A stretch of 36,440 bases of DNA from DASSKP01 sp035695045 (GTDB lineage: Bacteria; Actinomycetota; Actinomycetes; JAFAQI01): contig DASSEX010000089.1 in assembly GCA_035695045.1 (NCBI GenBank), positions 1 to 36,440 of the forward strand, in the 5' to 3' direction. The position numbers were made by a program, and so were the translations under genes. Below, in pieces: positions 1 through 6,234 of the stretch (its first letter is position 1; the number at the start of each line of letters is the position of its first letter). Under the pieces are notes generated by a model. That model ran no database searches. It saw only the letters and a list, made by a program, of their open reading frames with translations, and was not told the origin of the DNA.

Positions 1-544
1 ACAGCAGCCACACCGTGACCGCGGCCTTCGCTGCGCAGATGCCCGCCCACAACAGTGTCAGGCGCGCGAACAGCTTGCGCACCCGCGGTAGCGCGGCCAC
101 ATCGTGAGTCATCGGGTAGAACTCCGCAGCGAGCCGAGCTACTGCCGGCCGCGCCGTCGCGAGGGACACCAGGAACGCGGCCGCGACCAAGGCATCACCT
201 GCCGCCGGCTGCAGAAAGTAGACGAGGGTGCTGCCCGTCGCGAACGCCACGACCGTCTTTCCGGTCAACCCCGCAGCGGTCAGCCACAGCAACATCGACA
301 TCGGCTGCCCCGTGGCCAGCCGATAGCCCACGGTCGCGTAGCACCACAGCAGCGCGGCAATCAACGCCGTCCACAGGTTGGCGGTGAGCAGACAGGCGTA
401 GAACAACGCCGCCGGCACGAGCGCGGAGAAGAGCAGATTCAGCGCCAGATGTCGGATGACAGCGCGCAGCTGGGGGCGAGCCGGTACCGCTGCCGTACGT
501 CGTGCCGGCGCCAGGACGTTGGTCTGCGGCGCCGACACTCTCAT
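1..544 (-). CDS. VC0807-like multi-pass membrane protein, 3' end cut by window edge
   Basis: Reading from an ATG at 544 the frame stays open to the left edge, so the C-terminus is missing. The visible 181 residues begin MRVSAPQTNVLAPARR and contain several hydrophobic stretches, for example around residues 32-52 (LALNLLFSALVPAALFYACL), 55-70, 82-97, 106-125 and 165-181. The pattern of short helices with conserved polar residues resembles the VC0807 family of uncharacterised membrane proteins, but that is a judgement from memory of the family. The start lies 2 nt after the stop of the cold-shock gene (TGATCATG), so the two are probably co-transcribed and may be translationally coupled. No function is inferred. 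Confidence 0.6.
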   Translation of the reverse strand, partial: MRVSAPQTNVLAPARRTAAVPARPQLRAVIRHLALNLLFSALVPAALFYACLLTANLWTALIAALLWCYATVGYRLATGQPMSMLLWLTAAGLTGKTVVAFATGSTLVYFLQPAAGDALVAAAFLVSLATARPAVARLAAEFYPMTHDVAALPRVRKLFARLTLLWAGICAAKAAVTVWLL

Positions 545-546
545 GA

Positions 547-750
547 TCAGACCGGACGGACGTTGGCGGCCTGCGGGCCCTTCTGACCTTGGGTCACATC
601 GAACTCGACCCGTTGACTCTCATTGAGGCTGCGGTAGCCCTCGGCGGCGATCGAGGAGTGATGGACGAACACGTCGGCGCCGCCGCCGTCCTGCTCGATG
701 AAACCGAAACCCTTCTCGGCGTTGAACCACTTGACCGTGCCTTGCACCAT
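547..750 (-). CDS. cspA: CspA-family cold-shock protein
   Basis: A 67-residue protein with the full cold-shock domain. RNP1 is KGFGFIEQ and RNP2 is DVFVHHSSI; the start MVQGTVKWFNAEKGFG is the family hallmark. It should be a cytoplasmic single-strand RNA/DNA-binding protein acting as an RNA chaperone. The ATG at 750 is chosen because it gives the canonical N-terminus and has GGAGGGAA a few bases upstream; the frame is open further upstream but that part is non-homologous. The next gene starts 2 nt after this stop. About 300 bp of non-coding DNA lies upstream, which is usual for csp genes with long leaders, and it contains a strong hairpin at 845-874. Confidence 0.93.
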   Translation of the reverse strand: MVQGTVKWFNAEKGFGFIEQDGGGADVFVHHSSIAAEGYRSLNESQRVEFDVTQGQKGPQAANVRPV

Positions 751-844
751 GCGAACTTCCCTCCGGGAACGCCGGTCCGCACCATGCGAACCGTGGCCAC
801 GCGGAGCAAACGCTCGCCAACACACATCAGTCGCGGCAAACGAA

Positions 845-874
845 AGCGCCCGCTGTCGACATCCCGCGGGCGCT
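845..874 (-). terminator. 9-bp hairpin upstream of cspA
   Basis: AGCGCCCGC (845-853) pairs perfectly with GCGGGCGCT (866-874) across a 12-nt loop. On the minus strand the stem is followed by TTCGTTT. It could terminate minus-strand transcripts coming from the integrase remnant, or be a structured part of a long cspA leader. The rest of the 751-1055 gap shows no gene that I can support. Confidence 0.45.
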
Positions 875-1055
875 CGAAAACGGACGAGAAATGCAAACTG
901 GAACCAGGCTGACCGTAACACCCTTCCCGGGTGACGGCCAGCCCCCGACGCCGCCGACGCAAGTTCGGTCAGCTGGTGTATGTGCCATCGGCGCACGAGC
1001 CGGTGGCGCTTGATAGGAGACACGTACGGGCGACGCGTCGGCAGCTCGATTCACC

Positions 1056-1216
1056 TCAGCCAGCGCCGTCTGCCTGCGGCTGACGCTGAGCCGCCATGTA
1101 CGCCTCGAACCTCGCCCGGCCCTCGTCGTAGCGCTCGCGCATCAGATGCGTGTACACCCGAGCGGTCATCGCCGGATCCTTGTGCCCGAGCCGCTGTTGC
1201 ACCTCGAAGAGCTCGC
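1056..1216 (-). pseudogene. Remnant of a tyrosine-recombinase 3' end (second integrase copy)
   Basis: The frame encodes a C-terminal integrase piece, LFEVQQRLGHKDPAMTARVY followed by a tail ending AAQRQPQADGAG. It closely matches the C-terminus of the complete integrase at 2251-3417, including the LGH histidine and the VYTHLM tyrosine. Upstream of about 1216 the similarity stops and the antitoxin promoter begins. The core-binding domain, the first catalytic Arg and the RHT block are absent, so it cannot be an active recombinase. The two copies differ at many nucleotide positions, so this is an old diverged relic of a related integrase and not a recent duplication. Confidence 0.8.
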
Positions 1217-1230
1217 TCAATCCCACGCCC

Positions 1231-1259
1231 TTGCAGATGCGTAACATATTTGCTACGCT
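1231..1259 (+). promoter_or_regulatory. Promoter and probable operator of the Xre antitoxin
   Basis: TTGCAG (1231-1236), a 17-bp spacer and TACGCT (1254-1259) form a good sigma-70-type promoter. An imperfect palindrome CGTAACATATTTGCTACG (1240-1257) covers the spacer and -10 and is unusually AT-rich for this DNA, as expected for an autorepressor site. The ATG follows after 7 nt with no Shine-Dalgarno, so the transcript is probably leaderless. Confidence 0.55.
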
Positions 1260-1266
1260 CCTTCGC

Positions 1267-1713
1267 ATGGCGACCACAGCTGCCCGAAAGCCCGAGGCCG
1301 GCATGGGGGCCTTCTGGGATGACCTTGCGCGTGACTTGCAGGATCCGGAGTTCCTTCGCGACTACGTGGTCGAGTCCGTGCGGATCGCCACTATCGACTC
1401 GGTCGTGAACGAGCTGGACGAGGCGCGCGAGGCGGCTGGCCTGTCCAAGGCCGACCTCGCTCGTGCCATCAGTGCCGAGCCGGCAGTCATCCGCCGGTTG
1501 TTCTCGGCGACCGGGGTCAACCCCACGCTCGGGACGTTGGCGGAGGTAGCTGCGGCGCTGGGCATGCGAGTCACGTTGGAGCCCCTGCCGGCGCCGGAAC
1601 GCAAGAGCGTGACCGAGCCTCTGCTCGAAGGTCACGCGGCTGACACCAAGCAGCTCGCCCGGCACCTGTCGAAGCTGCGGACAACTCGGCGGCGCCAACC
1701 GATGCCGGTCTGA
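1267..1713 (+). CDS. Xre-family (HigA-like) antitoxin
   Basis: A 148-residue protein. A helix-turn-helix of the Xre type spans roughly residues 60-105 (AGLSKADLARAISAEPAVIR, then TLGTLAEVAAALGM). The N-terminal part (FWDDLARDLQDPEFLRDYV) resembles the partner-binding segment of addiction-module antidote proteins. It should bind its own promoter palindrome and neutralise the RelE-like protein encoded next door. The ATG at 1267 is chosen because it follows the -10 box by 7 nt; a longer frame to 1150 would run through the promoter and the integrase relic. The gene meets the toxin gene tail to tail, which is unusual since such pairs are normally one operon. The basic C-terminal tail is unremarkable. 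Confidence 0.8.
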   Translation: MATTAARKPEAGMGAFWDDLARDLQDPEFLRDYVVESVRIATIDSVVNELDEAREAAGLSKADLARAISAEPAVIRRLFSATGVNPTLGTLAEVAAALGMRVTLEPLPAPERKSVTEPLLEGHAADTKQLARHLSKLRTTRRRQPMPV

Positions 1714-2208
1714 TCAGACGATCGAGCGAGGGTTGCGGCTGCGGTACTCCTCACCAAGGGCGTTCACACCGGCGTAGTCAGCGGCTGAGAACGTCGTGCG
1801 AAAGGGTTTGCCCAACCCGGTGACCACGACGAGCAAAGGCTTGTCGCGACCTATGGCGTCGTAGTCGAGCAGGCAGAACAGCCGGTAGTGATGGCGGCCC
1901 GGGCCGTCGACGCGGACCTCGTACCAGCCGGTCATGGCGCCCTTCATCGCCTCCCAGTAGCCGCCGCCGGCGAACCGCTTCGGCGGCGCGGTCGCGACGG
2001 CGACGAGCACGGCGCGGAACTTCGCCCGGACGCCGGTGGGGCACGCATCGAGAAACTCTCGGCCCGGGCAAGCCTGAGACGGGTCGTCGGACTTGTGGCG
2101 TCGGAAGTAGACGACGTCGTGTGAGTCGTCCGGTGACGGTCCCGTTCGAAGCGGCGCCGGCAGGCGAGAGCGGCGCGTCGGTGCCTTCTTGCGCCGGTCA
2201 GGTGTCAC
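1714..2208 (-). CDS. RelE/HigB-superfamily (Gp49-like) toxin candidate
   Basis: A frame of 164 codons from a GTG at 2208. The core resembles phage-derived Gp49/RelE-type ribosome-dependent mRNA interferases: KFRAVLVAVATAPPKRF, then YWEAMKGAMTGWYEVRVDGP, HHYRLFCLLDYDA and LLVVVTGLGKPFRTTF. The final helix is the usual basic/aromatic one. The first 30 residues are low complexity and the real start may be internal, because no Shine-Dalgarno is seen before 2208. It lies 42 bp downstream of the integrase on the same strand, so it could be carried by integrase transcription. Its stop abuts the antitoxin stop inside the palindrome GTCTGATCAGAC (1708-1719). Toxicity is inferred from family and neighbour only. 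Confidence 0.7.
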   Translation of the reverse strand: MTPDRRKKAPTRRSRLPAPLRTGPSPDDSHDVVYFRRHKSDDPSQACPGREFLDACPTGVRAKFRAVLVAVATAPPKRFAGGGYWEAMKGAMTGWYEVRVDGPGRHHYRLFCLLDYDAIGRDKPLLVVVTGLGKPFRTTFSAADYAGVNALGEEYRSRNPRSIV

Positions 2209-2250
2209 GGCAGCCGAGCGTAAGGCGGCGCTCCGACAGGTCCGCCTGCC

Positions 2251-3417
2251 TCAACCACCGGTTTCCGCTCCCGGCTGCCGCTTGGCCGCCATGTAGGCCT
2301 CGAGCCGGTCCCGTCCCTCGTCGAAGCGTTCGCGCATTAGGTGCGTGTAGACCCGGGCGGTCAGGGTCGGGTCTTTGTGCCCGAGACGCTGCTGCACCTC
2401 GAACAGGGTCAGCCCGGCGTCGAACATCAGCGATGCCGCGGTGTGCCGCAGGGTCAACCAGGTCACGCGCCGGCCGGTCAACCCGGCTCGCGGCAGCGCG
2501 TGGCGCATCTCGCGGGTGAAGTTGGACCGCAGCGGGTGGGTGCCGCGGTTGGTGGTGAACAGGAACGCCTCCCGATCAGTCGGGTCGGGCACGTAGCGGG
2601 CGATGTGCTCGGCGAGGGCGTCGATCACCGGCTGCGGCGCCGGCAGGGTCCGCCAGTCGTCAGTCTTCGACCCGCGCTCGGTGAACGTCTCCGACCCTGT
2701 CTGGTTCACCACCAGCCGCCCGAACGTGACCTCACGGCGGAGCATGTCCAGATCGCAGATCCGCACGCCGATCGCCTCGTTCCACCGCGGCCCCAACCAC
2801 GCGCCCATGAAGACGAGCGCCGAGTAGCGGCCGTTGGTCCGTAGCGAGGAGTACTTCTCCCCCACATCCGCCAGCGCAGCGACGAGCCGGTCGACCTCGG
2901 CTGCGGTGAGGACGTCGTCGAAGGTCTTGCGGATCTCCGGCTTCTTCGGCAGCACGATGTCAATACACGGGTCGACGATCACCCGGTCCTTCACCGCCCG
3001 ACGCAGCGGCCCGCGCAAGATCGAATAGCACTGCCGGACCGACCAGGGCCCCATCTTCTTCGACAAGATCGCGATCCAGTCGTCGATGTCCGACGGGCGG
3101 ATATCCCCGATCCGCCAAGCACCCCAGTACGGCAGCACATGCCGCTTCGCCCGGCCGTCGTCGGTGTACTGCTTCGACCGGGAGATCTGCCGGGCCGCTG
3201 CCCACCGCTCGTAGTACTCGGCGAACGTCACCGCGCGCTGCTCCGGGCCGACGTACTCCCGCCAGCGCAGCTGCCGCTCCACCGCCGCGAGTCGCTCGGT
3301 CGCCTCCCGCGGAGGCTTACGCGTCTGCTCGCCCGGGAACCGCTCGACCCGCTGCCGCCCGGCCGGGTCCCGGTAGCGCAGCTCCCAGCCGCCCCGACGC
3401 CATGCCAGTGATGCCAT
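2251..3417 (-). CDS. int: Tyrosine site-specific integrase
   Basis: A 388-residue phage/ICE-type tyrosine recombinase. An N-terminal arm-binding-like region (WELRYRDPAGRQRVERF) is followed by a SAM-like core-binding domain (YYERWAAARQISRSK...). The catalytic domain holds the first Arg (LGPRWNEAIGVR), the beta-hairpin Lys (RGSKTDDW), Arg324 (LRHTAAS), His347 (LGHKDP) and the nucleophile Tyr357 (RVYTHLM). The first His of the usual HxxR box is Leu here (TWLTLRHT). The ATG at 3417 is preferred: GGAG lies before it and the protein then starts MASLAWRRGG like relatives; an upstream start at 3474 is possible. It faces the tRNA-Arg attachment site 190 bp away and should drive integration and excision of the element. 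Confidence 0.93.
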   Translation of the reverse strand: MASLAWRRGGWELRYRDPAGRQRVERFPGEQTRKPPREATERLAAVERQLRWREYVGPEQRAVTFAEYYERWAAARQISRSKQYTDDGRAKRHVLPYWGAWRIGDIRPSDIDDWIAILSKKMGPWSVRQCYSILRGPLRRAVKDRVIVDPCIDIVLPKKPEIRKTFDDVLTAAEVDRLVAALADVGEKYSSLRTNGRYSALVFMGAWLGPRWNEAIGVRICDLDMLRREVTFGRLVVNQTGSETFTERGSKTDDWRTLPAPQPVIDALAEHIARYVPDPTDREAFLFTTNRGTHPLRSNFTREMRHALPRAGLTGRRVTWLTLRHTAASLMFDAGLTLFEVQQRLGHKDPTLTARVYTHLMRERFDEGRDRLEAYMAAKRQPGAETGG

Positions 3418-3526
3418 GATCCGCTCCGTCTCTTCCAACCGTTTTCCAACAGACGGAGCGATTGCCCCGCTCACCGGCCGCGACCGAGCAGTGATCGCTC
3501 AGTCACAGCGGAAGCGGCAAAACCGC

Positions 3527-3553
3527 AGGTCAACCGCTCCTTACGGTTGACCT
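3527..3553. repeat. 10-bp perfect inverted repeat between int and att
   Basis: AGGTCAACCG (3527-3536) and CGGTTGACCT (3544-3553) are exact reverse complements around a 7-nt spacer. Its place just upstream of int and next to the attachment site suits an int/excisionase control site, an accessory binding site, or a small terminator. Confidence 0.6.
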
Positions 3554-3561
3554 TCCTGCTC

Positions 3562-3597
3562 GCAGTTGCCCTGGCAGTTGCCCCCAGAGTTGCCCCT
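3562..3597. repeat. Three tandem 12-bp direct repeats, candidate integrase arm sites
   Basis: GCAGTTGCCCTG (3562), GCAGTTGCCCCC (3574) and AGAGTTGCCCCT (3586) repeat with an exact 12-bp period and share the core GTTGCCC. They stop a few bases before the tRNA-derived attachment core. Tyrosine integrases with an N-terminal arm-binding domain use short direct repeats of this kind beside att. Direct binding is inferred. Confidence 0.6.
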
Positions 3598-3603
3598 CAG
3601 GGG

Positions 3604-3648
3604 GACTCCGGAGGCGGGAGCGCAGGTTCGAATCCTGCCGGGGGCACC
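3604..3648 (+). other. attR: Attachment site: 3' half of tRNA-Arg(CCG)
   Basis: The sequence runs from an anticodon loop CTCCGGA (3606-3612) through a perfect T-arm, GCAGG-TTCGAAT-CCTGC (3622-3638), to the acceptor 3' strand CGGGGGC, discriminator A and CC (3639-3648). This matches the 3' half of an actinobacterial tRNA-Arg with anticodon CCG. No D-arm exists upstream and the bases before the anticodon loop (GGGGA) cannot form the anticodon stem, so it is not a working tRNA. It is the duplicated core left when an element integrates into a tRNA 3' end. On the plus strand the intact gene should lie beyond the left end of the window. Confidence 0.85.
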
Positions 3649-3731
3649 GAACGGCCGCCTCAGCGGGCCGGGGCGATCTCCGGCAGCACGGTCGCCGTTG
3701 GACGGGTCCCGCAGAGTCTGAGCGAGCATCG

Positions 3732-4403
3732 TCAGCAGTCCTCGATGTCGCGGCGAGTGACGCGGGCTCGCCACCGCGTCGGACCGTCTTCTTCGTAGAC
3801 CCACACCTGAGCGTTGTGATCACTTGCGCACTGGCGCCGCCACAGTGGGTGCAGGTCGGTGCTCGCCTCGAGGCGCACGTCGTCACCTGGACGCATCCAG
3901 GCGAGTCGCTGCCGAACGAGGGCGTCTCGGTGTTCCGCGGGCAAGGCGTCCAGGTCGACCACGTCACTGAACAGCAACGGCAGGGACCAGTCCTGCAGGT
4001 CCGCCTGAGTCGTGTCGCCGACGGGGTCGGTGAGCCAGCTCTCCTCGCGTCGGACGTGCCGCTCAAGCCGCTCGACGAGCGCCCCGGTGGCCATCGCGAT
4101 CAGCCGCCTGGTGCGACTTCCCTCGATGTTGTCGACGTCCGCGCGTAGCCGCTCGTGGTCGGCAATGAGCACCTGCAACAGGTGGTCGTCGCGGAGCCGG
4201 GCTGCGGGCAGCTGCCGCTCCTCGTTGTTCAGGTAGGGCAGCAGCCGGTAGTGCAGGAACTCGAGCATCGCGTCGTACGCCGGTGTCAGCCGCCGGCGGA
4301 AACGGGCCGCGTCACCGAGGTCCTCGGCGTAAGCGCAGGTCTGCCACAGCAGGACGCTGTGCTCGTCGCTGATCGGGGCCGTGGGGGCGAGGGCGGGGGT
4401 CAT
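3732..4403 (-). CDS. Hemerythrin HHE-domain protein with C-terminal DUF2249-like domain
   Basis: A 223-residue protein. Residues about 10-135 form a four-helix hemerythrin-like domain with the metal-ligand pattern: DEH near residue 14, FLHYRLLPYLNNEE, DHLLQVLIADHERL and ERHVRREESW. Such domains bind a di-iron centre and sense or store O2 or NO. The C-terminal part (VDLDALPAEHRDALVRQRLA to RWRARVTRRD) resembles the DUF2249 fold that often accompanies these domains. It starts 4 nt after the stop of the upstream gene and the two form an operon. It is the first chromosomal gene to the right of the attachment site. The exact ligand and role are not visible from sequence. Confidence 0.8.
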   Translation of the reverse strand: MTPALAPTAPISDEHSVLLWQTCAYAEDLGDAARFRRRLTPAYDAMLEFLHYRLLPYLNNEERQLPAARLRDDHLLQVLIADHERLRADVDNIEGSRTRRLIAMATGALVERLERHVRREESWLTDPVGDTTQADLQDWSLPLLFSDVVDLDALPAEHRDALVRQRLAWMRPGDDVRLEASTDLHPLWRRQCASDHNAQVWVYEEDGPTRWRARVTRRDIEDC

Positions 4404-4407
4404 GGCG

Positions 4408-4989
4408 TCACGCCGCCCTCGACGCGGCCGCTGCCTGCTCGTTCACGGGATGTGTCACGACCGGGACAGCCGGCGCGTCGACGCCGGCCTGCAGATCGAT
4501 GCCGATCCGCTGCCGGCGACCGTCGTCGGGTGGTTGGTTTCCGAAGTCGAGGCCGGGGATGTGCGGCCGGTTCGCGGCGTAGTCGGCTACGCGAACCGTG
4601 GTCGGCACGTGAACGCCGAGGTCGTCGAGGCTGGCGCGACGCAGCCACACGGCGACCTGGCTCAACCGGGCGAGCTCAGCCGACCAGGTCGCGACATCGG
4701 CCGGGACCGAGCGCGTCACCTTTGGCCGCCGGCGCAGCCGACGGTGCGGGCCGGACGGCTGGCCGACGAGTAGCTGGAGCACCTCCGCAGCGGTGTCCGT
4801 CGCTCCGCGGACGGCGGCGTTCAGCTCCGACGACGCCGTCCTGGCTGCCGCCGGCGCGTGGCAGCCGACCTCTATCTCACGAATCCGTCGGTACGCCTGG
4901 TCGACTCGCGCCCGTTCAACCCCGTATCTGGTCTGCAGCTCGGTGAGCTCACGTCGCGTGGCTTCCCGGTCCGTACTGTGCTGGCGCAT
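4408..4989 (-). CDS. Unrecognised coiled-coil protein, operon partner of the hemerythrin gene
   Basis: 193 residues, family not recognised. The first 45 residues (MRQHSTDREATRRELTELQT to AYRRIREIE) are charged and heptad-like, probably a coiled coil. The middle is rich in Arg (GPHRRLRRRPK) and the C-terminus has no clear fold. No signal peptide or membrane segment is seen. The ATG at 4989 is favoured by AAGGAG 9 nt upstream. An alternative ATG at 5013 lies 6 nt after a TATATT box and would be leaderless, adding eight residues. It is divergent from the GAF-ANTAR side across an AT-rich control region, and its stop is 4 nt before the hemerythrin start, so it is likely co-expressed with it. Confidence 0.6.
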   Translation of the reverse strand: MRQHSTDREATRRELTELQTRYGVERARVDQAYRRIREIEVGCHAPAAARTASSELNAAVRGATDTAAEVLQLLVGQPSGPHRRLRRRPKVTRSVPADVATWSAELARLSQVAVWLRRASLDDLGVHVPTTVRVADYAANRPHIPGLDFGNQPPDDGRRQRIGIDLQAGVDAPAVPVVTHPVNEQAAAASRAA

Positions 4990-5015
4990 GGCGCCCATCT
5001 CCTTCGGGCCCATAG

Positions 5016-5038
5016 AAACAATATACTTTGTTTATACT
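5016..5038. promoter_or_regulatory. AT-rich divergent promoter/operator
   Basis: AAACAA-TATACT-TTGTTT (5016-5033) is a perfect inverted repeat, and TATACT recurs at 5033-5038. Minus-strand TATATT (5025-5020) sits 6 nt before the ATG at 5013; plus-strand TATACT (5033-5038) sits 6 nt before a GTG at 5045. The run of A/T stands out sharply in this GC-rich DNA and suggests overlapping divergent promoters under one regulator, probably controlling the hemerythrin operon. Confidence 0.55.
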
Positions 5039-5120
5039 GCGCGAGTGCCGACCGCACAAGGCCCGTTCAGGTCCAGCGAGATTCGCTCCGCCGAGGCGGG
5101 ACGTCAGCCGTGGCGGGCCT

Positions 5121-5149
5121 CGTTTCTGACAAGAAAGTCGTCAGAAACG
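5121..5149 (-). terminator. 10-bp perfect hairpin
   Basis: CGTTTCTGAC (5121-5130) pairs exactly with GTCAGAAACG (5140-5149) around a 9-nt loop. On the minus strand the stop of a coding-like frame (5143-5141) lies inside the stem. No T-run follows. It may be an intrinsic terminator of a small minus-strand transcript. Confidence 0.45.
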
Positions 5150-5263
5150 CTCGGACCAGCCTCTATGCGGTCCTCCATCGGCAGGCTCGTCACACTCGGT
5201 CGCGAGTGCGTCGCGTTCCGCAGCGAACGCTCGACGCTCCACGCGAGAGAGCTCGCTCGGCAT
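5141..5263 (-). other. Possible small minus-strand gene or relic
   Basis: Between the divergent control region and the GAF-ANTAR gene (5045-5377) the plus frame uses many codons rare here (AGA, AGG, ACA, TCA) and looks non-coding. On the minus strand one frame, open from 5320 to 5141, reads like coding sequence: LDLADADLAERLQATMPSEL and then SRVERRAFAAERDALATE. It is a charged helical segment with GC-rich third positions. The only ATG (5263) would give 40 residues; a frame to 5320 would need a non-ATG start. No Shine-Dalgarno or known family is seen. It may be the tail of a decayed gene. Its stop is inside the hairpin at 5121-5149. Confidence 0.25.
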
Positions 5264-5377
5264 GGTTGCTTGCAGACGCTCGGCCAGATCGGCGTCGGCC
5301 AGATCCAGCGCGCTGCCGCCTCATCGAGGTCGCGCCGCGACACATGCGACGAGGACGACGGGGAACTAACCGTCGAC

Positions 5378-6079
5378 GTGACTCTGTCGGAAGAGGGCCT
5401 CGAAGCCCTGACCGCTCTGGCCGGTGTGGCTCTGACGCAGTCGAACCTCGAAGCGGCGCTCGTCGAGATCTGCCGCATCGCTGCGCGTTCTGTCCCTCGC
5501 GCCGAGGGTGCGTCGATCACCACGTTCCCGCAGGGGCGGCCCGGCGCGCTCGGTGACTCCGAGTGGGCCCGGACTCTGGACGAGTTGCAGTACGCCGAGC
5601 ACGAAGGCCCGTGCCTTGACGCCTTCCGCACCGGCAACGCGTTCCGTATCCGCGATCTGGCGGCTGAGCCACGATGGCCGTCGTACGTGCCTCGCGCGGT
5701 GCGTCAGGGGGCGCGCAGCATGATGTCGATGCCGCTCAGCGCCGAGGGCAAGGTCATCGGAGCGCTCAACGTCTACTCGAAGACGCCGGACGCGTTCGAC
5801 ACCGAAGCGGCCTCCGTCGCAGACATCCTCGCTGCGCACGCCGGGCTCGCCTGCCAGGTGAGCACTGCCTACTTCGGCCACCGCACGCTCGCAGAACAGC
5901 TCTCGGAGGCCTTGCAGTCGCGCGCCGTCATCGAACAGGCCAAGGGCATCATCATGGCCACCGACGGGTGCGACGCCGAGGTCGCGTTCAAGATGCTCGT
6001 CCGGCAGTCGCAGAGTTCACAGAAGAAGCTCCGTGCCGTCGCGGCGGAGATCGTCGAGCGGGTCTCCAGGCCCACCTGA
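5378..6079 (+). CDS. GAF and ANTAR domain regulator
   Basis: About 233 residues. A GAF domain (residues about 10-165: GLEALTALAGVALTQSNLEA to PLSAEGKVIGALNVYSKTPD) is followed by an ANTAR RNA-binding domain (about 175-229: LAEQLSEALQSRAVIEQAKG, then AFKMLVRQSQSSQKKLRAVA). ANTAR proteins bind tandem small RNA hairpins and prevent termination; the GAF domain senses a small ligand or redox state. The start is uncertain. GTG 5378 gives the usual family length and has GGGGAA 12 nt upstream. The frame is open far upstream, and a GTG at 5045 follows a TATACT box, but the intervening sequence has atypical codons. Confidence 0.85.
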   Translation: MTLSEEGLEALTALAGVALTQSNLEAALVEICRIAARSVPRAEGASITTFPQGRPGALGDSEWARTLDELQYAEHEGPCLDAFRTGNAFRIRDLAAEPRWPSYVPRAVRQGARSMMSMPLSAEGKVIGALNVYSKTPDAFDTEAASVADILAAHAGLACQVSTAYFGHRTLAEQLSEALQSRAVIEQAKGIIMATDGCDAEVAFKMLVRQSQSSQKKLRAVAAEIVERVSRPT

Positions 6080-6190
6080 CGCCCTCCGGCCGATCCGGCC
6101 GAAACCGGACATACAGCGCAACCTCCGTTGCCGCACTTCTCGGCGCTCGCCACGATGCCGCTGCCCCGACCGGGGGTGGCCATCTCGCCG

Positions 6191-6208
6191 GGACACCGAT
6201 CGGTGTCC
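6191..6208. promoter_or_regulatory. 18-bp perfect palindrome
   Basis: GGACACCGATCGGTGTCC is its own reverse complement. It lies 112 bp after the GAF-ANTAR stop and 26 bp before the start of the secreted-protein gene. A gapless palindrome is more typical of a dimeric repressor site than of a terminator. Confidence 0.5.
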
Positions 6209-6234
6209 GCGGCACTCGCACGAGAGGACTGTCT

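Noticed and set aside
3579..3648. A complete but short tRNA gene
   Set aside because: The 5' bases TGCCCCC pair with the acceptor strand, but no D-arm or anticodon stem can form in 68 nt, and the 5' part is made of the 12-bp direct repeats.
3530..4066. Minus-strand 178-codon frame ending with PRQDSNLRSR-like residues
   Set aside because: The QDSNLR pattern is a well-known artefact of translating the reverse strand of a tRNA 3' end; here it is the tRNA-Arg fragment.
5045..5377. GAF-ANTAR start at GTG 5045 after a TATACT box
   Set aside because: It would add 111 residues of rare-codon, Arg/Ser-rich sequence without homology; the box may serve the minus strand or a leader.
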